From positions 1 through 8,274 of the forward strand of contig CAZVYG010000133.1 in assembly GCA_964631605.1 (NCBI GenBank): DNA of 8,274 nucleotides. Direction: 5' to 3'. Both the position numbers and the translations under genes were made by a program. This stretch comes from JARKQH01 sp964631605. GTDB taxonomy: Bacteria > Verrucomicrobiota > Verrucomicrobiia > Limisphaerales > UBA8199. How positions within the stretch are numbered: position 1 is the first letter of the stretch; every line of letters starts with the position of its first letter. Below, piece by piece: positions 6,454-8,274 of this stretch. The notes beneath the pieces were generated by a model. The model was not told the DNA's origin and did no database searches. It saw nothing but the letters and a program-made list of their open reading frames with translations.

Positions 6454-6468
6454 CTAATGTTTTTATGA
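6448..6468 (+). CDS. Possible six-codon upstream ORF overlapping cimA start (ATGA)
   Basis: ATG at 6448 opens a frame reading MRLMFL whose TGA (6466-6468) overlaps the cimA ATG (6465-6467) as ATGA, the arrangement used for termination-reinitiation. No ribosome binding site is seen before it, so it may be coincidence. The peptide has one Leu codon of each of two kinds and no run of Ile, Val or Leu codons, so it does not look like an amino-acid attenuator leader. Confidence 0.15.
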   Translation: MRLMFL

Positions 6469-8024
6469 GACCCGAAGTCGAGATCTACGATACGACCCTG
6501 CGCGATGGCAGCCAGGGCGAAGGCGTGAACTTTTCCGTGATGGACAAGCTCCGGATTGCCGAGCGACTGGATGCTTTCGGGGTGCATTACATTGAAGGCG
6601 GGTGGCCGGGCTCCAATCCCAAGGATATCGAGTTTTTTGCCGAGGCGCGGCGGCGGAAATTCCGGCGGGCCCGCCTGGCCGCGTTCGGCTCGACCCGCCG
6701 CAAAGGGGTGGCCGTGGAGGCCGACGAACAGGTGCGGCTGCTCCTGGAGGCCGAGACCCCGGTGGTGACCATTTACGGGAAAACCTGGCTGCTTCACGTC
6801 AAGGAAGTCCTTCGGGCCACGCCCGACGAGAACCTCGCCATGATCGCGGACACCGTCCGATTCCTCAAAGACCATGGTCGGTTTGTCATCTACGACGCCG
6901 AGCATGGCATTGACGGGTTCAAGGACGATCCGGAGTATGCGCTGGCCACCTGGCAGGCGGCGGAAAAGGCGGGGGCGGATATTGTCGTGTTGTGCGATAC
7001 CAACGGCGGTTCGCTGCCGGGGGAGATCGTTCGCGCCACCACCGCCGCGCGCGGGAGACTCACGGTGCGCATCGGCATCCATACCCATAATGACATCGGA
7101 CTGGGGCTGGCCAATGCACTGGCCGCGGTCGAGGCCGGCGCCGACCATGTGCAGGGCACCATCAACGGTTACGGCGAACGCACCGGCAACTGCAATCTTA
7201 CCAGCGCCATCCCCACGCTGGCGTTCAAAATGCACAAGCGCACCGTGCCGGAAGCCTCCCTGCGCAAGCTCAACGAGCTTTCCCAGTTCGTGGATGAAAT
7301 CGCCAACATCCGCCATGACCCCCGCCAGCCGTGGGTCGGCGAAGCCGCCTTCGCGCACAAGGGCGGCACGCATGTCAACGCCGTGCAGAAAATCGTCCGC
7401 AGCTACGAACACATTGACCCCGCCCGGGTCGGCAACAAACGCCGGGTGCTGGTCAGCGATCTGGCGGGCCGCAGCAACATCGTCATGAAAGCCCAGGAAC
7501 TGGGTTTCAGAATCAGCAATGACACCCCCGAGCTGCGGGAGATCCTCAACCGGATCAAGAAACTCGAGCACGAGGGCTATGAATTCGAGGCGGCCGAAGG
7601 CTCGCTGGCCCTGGTCATCCGCAAAATTCTCAAGCACGAGGAGCCGCCCTTCAAAATCGAGGGCTTCCATGTCTCGAATCGTCGTGACCGCGCCATCTCG
7701 GTCTGCCAGGCCAGCGTCAAAGTCCAGGTTGGCGATGCCATCGAGCACACCATCGCCGAGGGCGACGGCCCCGTGAACGCGCTGGACCAGGCGCTCCGAG
7801 CCGCACTCGTCAAATTCTTCCCGCAACTCAAGAAAGTGCGCCTCGCCGATTACAAGGTCCGCATCCTCAACTCGACCGCCGGCACCGGCGCCCGCACTCG
7901 CGTTCTGATCGAATCCACCGACGGGAAGGAAGAATGGGGCACCGTCGGCGTGCATGATAACATCATCGAGGCCAGCCTCCAGGCGCTGGCCGACAGCCTC
8001 GAATACCGGCTCATGAAACGTTGA
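6465..8024 (+). CDS. cimA: (R)-citramalate synthase
   Basis: Condenses pyruvate with acetyl-CoA to (R)-citramalate, the first step of isoleucine synthesis that bypasses threonine. The 519-residue protein has a DRE-TIM barrel with the catalytic start DTTLRDGSQGEGVNFS (9-24, Arg13-Asp14) and YIEGGWPGSNPKD (42-54). Metal-binding HTHNDIGLGLANAL (206-219) and GTINGYGERTGNCNL (231-245) follow, then FAHKGGTHVNAV (296-307) in the linker. A C-terminal LeuA-type allosteric domain (about 395-515) is present, usually the site of feedback inhibition by the end product. The SQGEGV and EGGWPGSNPKD forms match the long citramalate synthase family (as in Geobacter) and separate it from 2-isopropylmalate and homocitrate synthases, which are the alternatives. 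There is no Shine-Dalgarno site before the ATG. valS follows after 3 bp, so the two are surely cotranscribed. Confidence 0.92.
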   Translation: MRPEVEIYDTTLRDGSQGEGVNFSVMDKLRIAERLDAFGVHYIEGGWPGSNPKDIEFFAEARRRKFRRARLAAFGSTRRKGVAVEADEQVRLLLEAETPVVTIYGKTWLLHVKEVLRATPDENLAMIADTVRFLKDHGRFVIYDAEHGIDGFKDDPEYALATWQAAEKAGADIVVLCDTNGGSLPGEIVRATTAARGRLTVRIGIHTHNDIGLGLANALAAVEAGADHVQGTINGYGERTGNCNLTSAIPTLAFKMHKRTVPEASLRKLNELSQFVDEIANIRHDPRQPWVGEAAFAHKGGTHVNAVQKIVRSYEHIDPARVGNKRRVLVSDLAGRSNIVMKAQELGFRISNDTPELREILNRIKKLEHEGYEFEAAEGSLALVIRKILKHEEPPFKIEGFHVSNRRDRAISVCQASVKVQVGDAIEHTIAEGDGPVNALDQALRAALVKFFPQLKKVRLADYKVRILNSTAGTGARTRVLIESTDGKEEWGTVGVHDNIIEASLQALADSLEYRLMKR

Positions 8025-8027
8025 CCT

Positions 8028-8274
8028 ATGCCTGACCTGCCCAAAGCCTACGAACCGCAGGCGGTCGAGGACAAGTGGTACGCCTTTTGGCTGAAGGACA
8101 ACTGTTTTGTCGCCAATCCCGGCTCCTCCAAACCCGCCTATTCGATTGTCATCCCGCCGCCCAACGTCACGGGCGTGCTCCACATGGGCCATGTGTTGAA
8201 CAACACCATCCAGGACATCCTCGCGCGCAAAGCCCGGATGGACGGCAAGGAGGTGCTCTGGCTGCCCGGCACCG
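8028..8274 (+). CDS. valS: Valyl-tRNA synthetase, N-terminal part (3' end outside window)
   Basis: Class I aminoacyl-tRNA synthetase that charges tRNA-Val. Only the first 82 codons are present and the frame is open at the right edge. The start MPDLPKAYEPQAVEDKWYAFW is typical of ValS. The nucleotide-binding segment IPPPNVTGVLHMGH (42-55) carries the class I HIGH signature as HMGH (52-55). NNTIQDILARKARMDGKEVLWLPGT follows (58-82), which in the family leads into DHAGI. The Asn-Val-Thr-Gly form and the NNTIQD run favour valine over isoleucine or leucine synthetase. The ATG lies three bases after the cimA stop with no Shine-Dalgarno site, suggesting translational coupling. It links a valine-charging enzyme to a branched-chain amino acid gene. 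Confidence 0.95.
   Translation, partial: MPDLPKAYEPQAVEDKWYAFWLKDNCFVANPGSSKPAYSIVIPPPNVTGVLHMGHVLNNTIQDILARKARMDGKEVLWLPGT

Noticed and set aside
6435..8192. 585-codon open frame antisense to cimA
   Set aside because: It covers cimA and the start of valS in reverse. cimA and valS have clear catalytic motifs. The antisense product is His/Gly/Asp-rich with no family motif, as expected when GC-biased codons remove stops on the opposite strand.

Overview
This GC-rich bacterial window holds a dense stretch of chromosomal housekeeping genes. There is no sign of a mobile element, CRISPR array, rRNA or tRNA, and no gap over 200 bp. The organism is probably a free-living bacterium of the Verrucomicrobiota or a neighbouring PVC-group phylum. 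I infer this from the short sigma factor with a basic and acidic N-terminal extension, the fused SecDF, the long-type citramalate synthase and the weak use of Shine-Dalgarno sites. This is a judgement from memory of protein style, not from a search.

Layout: (1) 1-419, the 3' part of upp (uracil salvage), cut by the left edge. (2) 513-1604, a sigma-70 factor behind a plausible promoter, followed 45 bp later by apt (1650-2186, adenine salvage). Two PRPP-dependent salvage enzymes therefore flank the sigma gene. (3) 2243-5934, a minus-strand block that converges on apt. In its own reading order it runs yajC, secDF, then a TerC/Alx-type membrane protein. YajC and SecDF are accessory parts of the Sec translocon, and the TerC protein is probably a metal-ion exporter. 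(4) 6286-6464, a divergent intergenic region with inverted and tandem repeats and a possible yajC promoter. (5) 6465-8274, cimA (citramalate synthase, first step of the threonine-independent isoleucine pathway), followed 3 bp later by the 5' end of valS, which runs off the right edge.

I see no undescribed biological system here. The points most worth checking are small. They are an 11-codon leader ORF with a good Shine-Dalgarno site overlapping the start of terC, which has none of its own; a six-codon ORF whose stop overlaps the cimA start; a lysine in the sigma factor at a promoter -10 recognition position; a Glu-for-Asp change in the SecF part of SecDF; and palindromes in the yajC/cimA divergent region. 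Several long open frames lie antisense to the real genes, one of them longer than cimA itself. I read them as GC-bias shadows.
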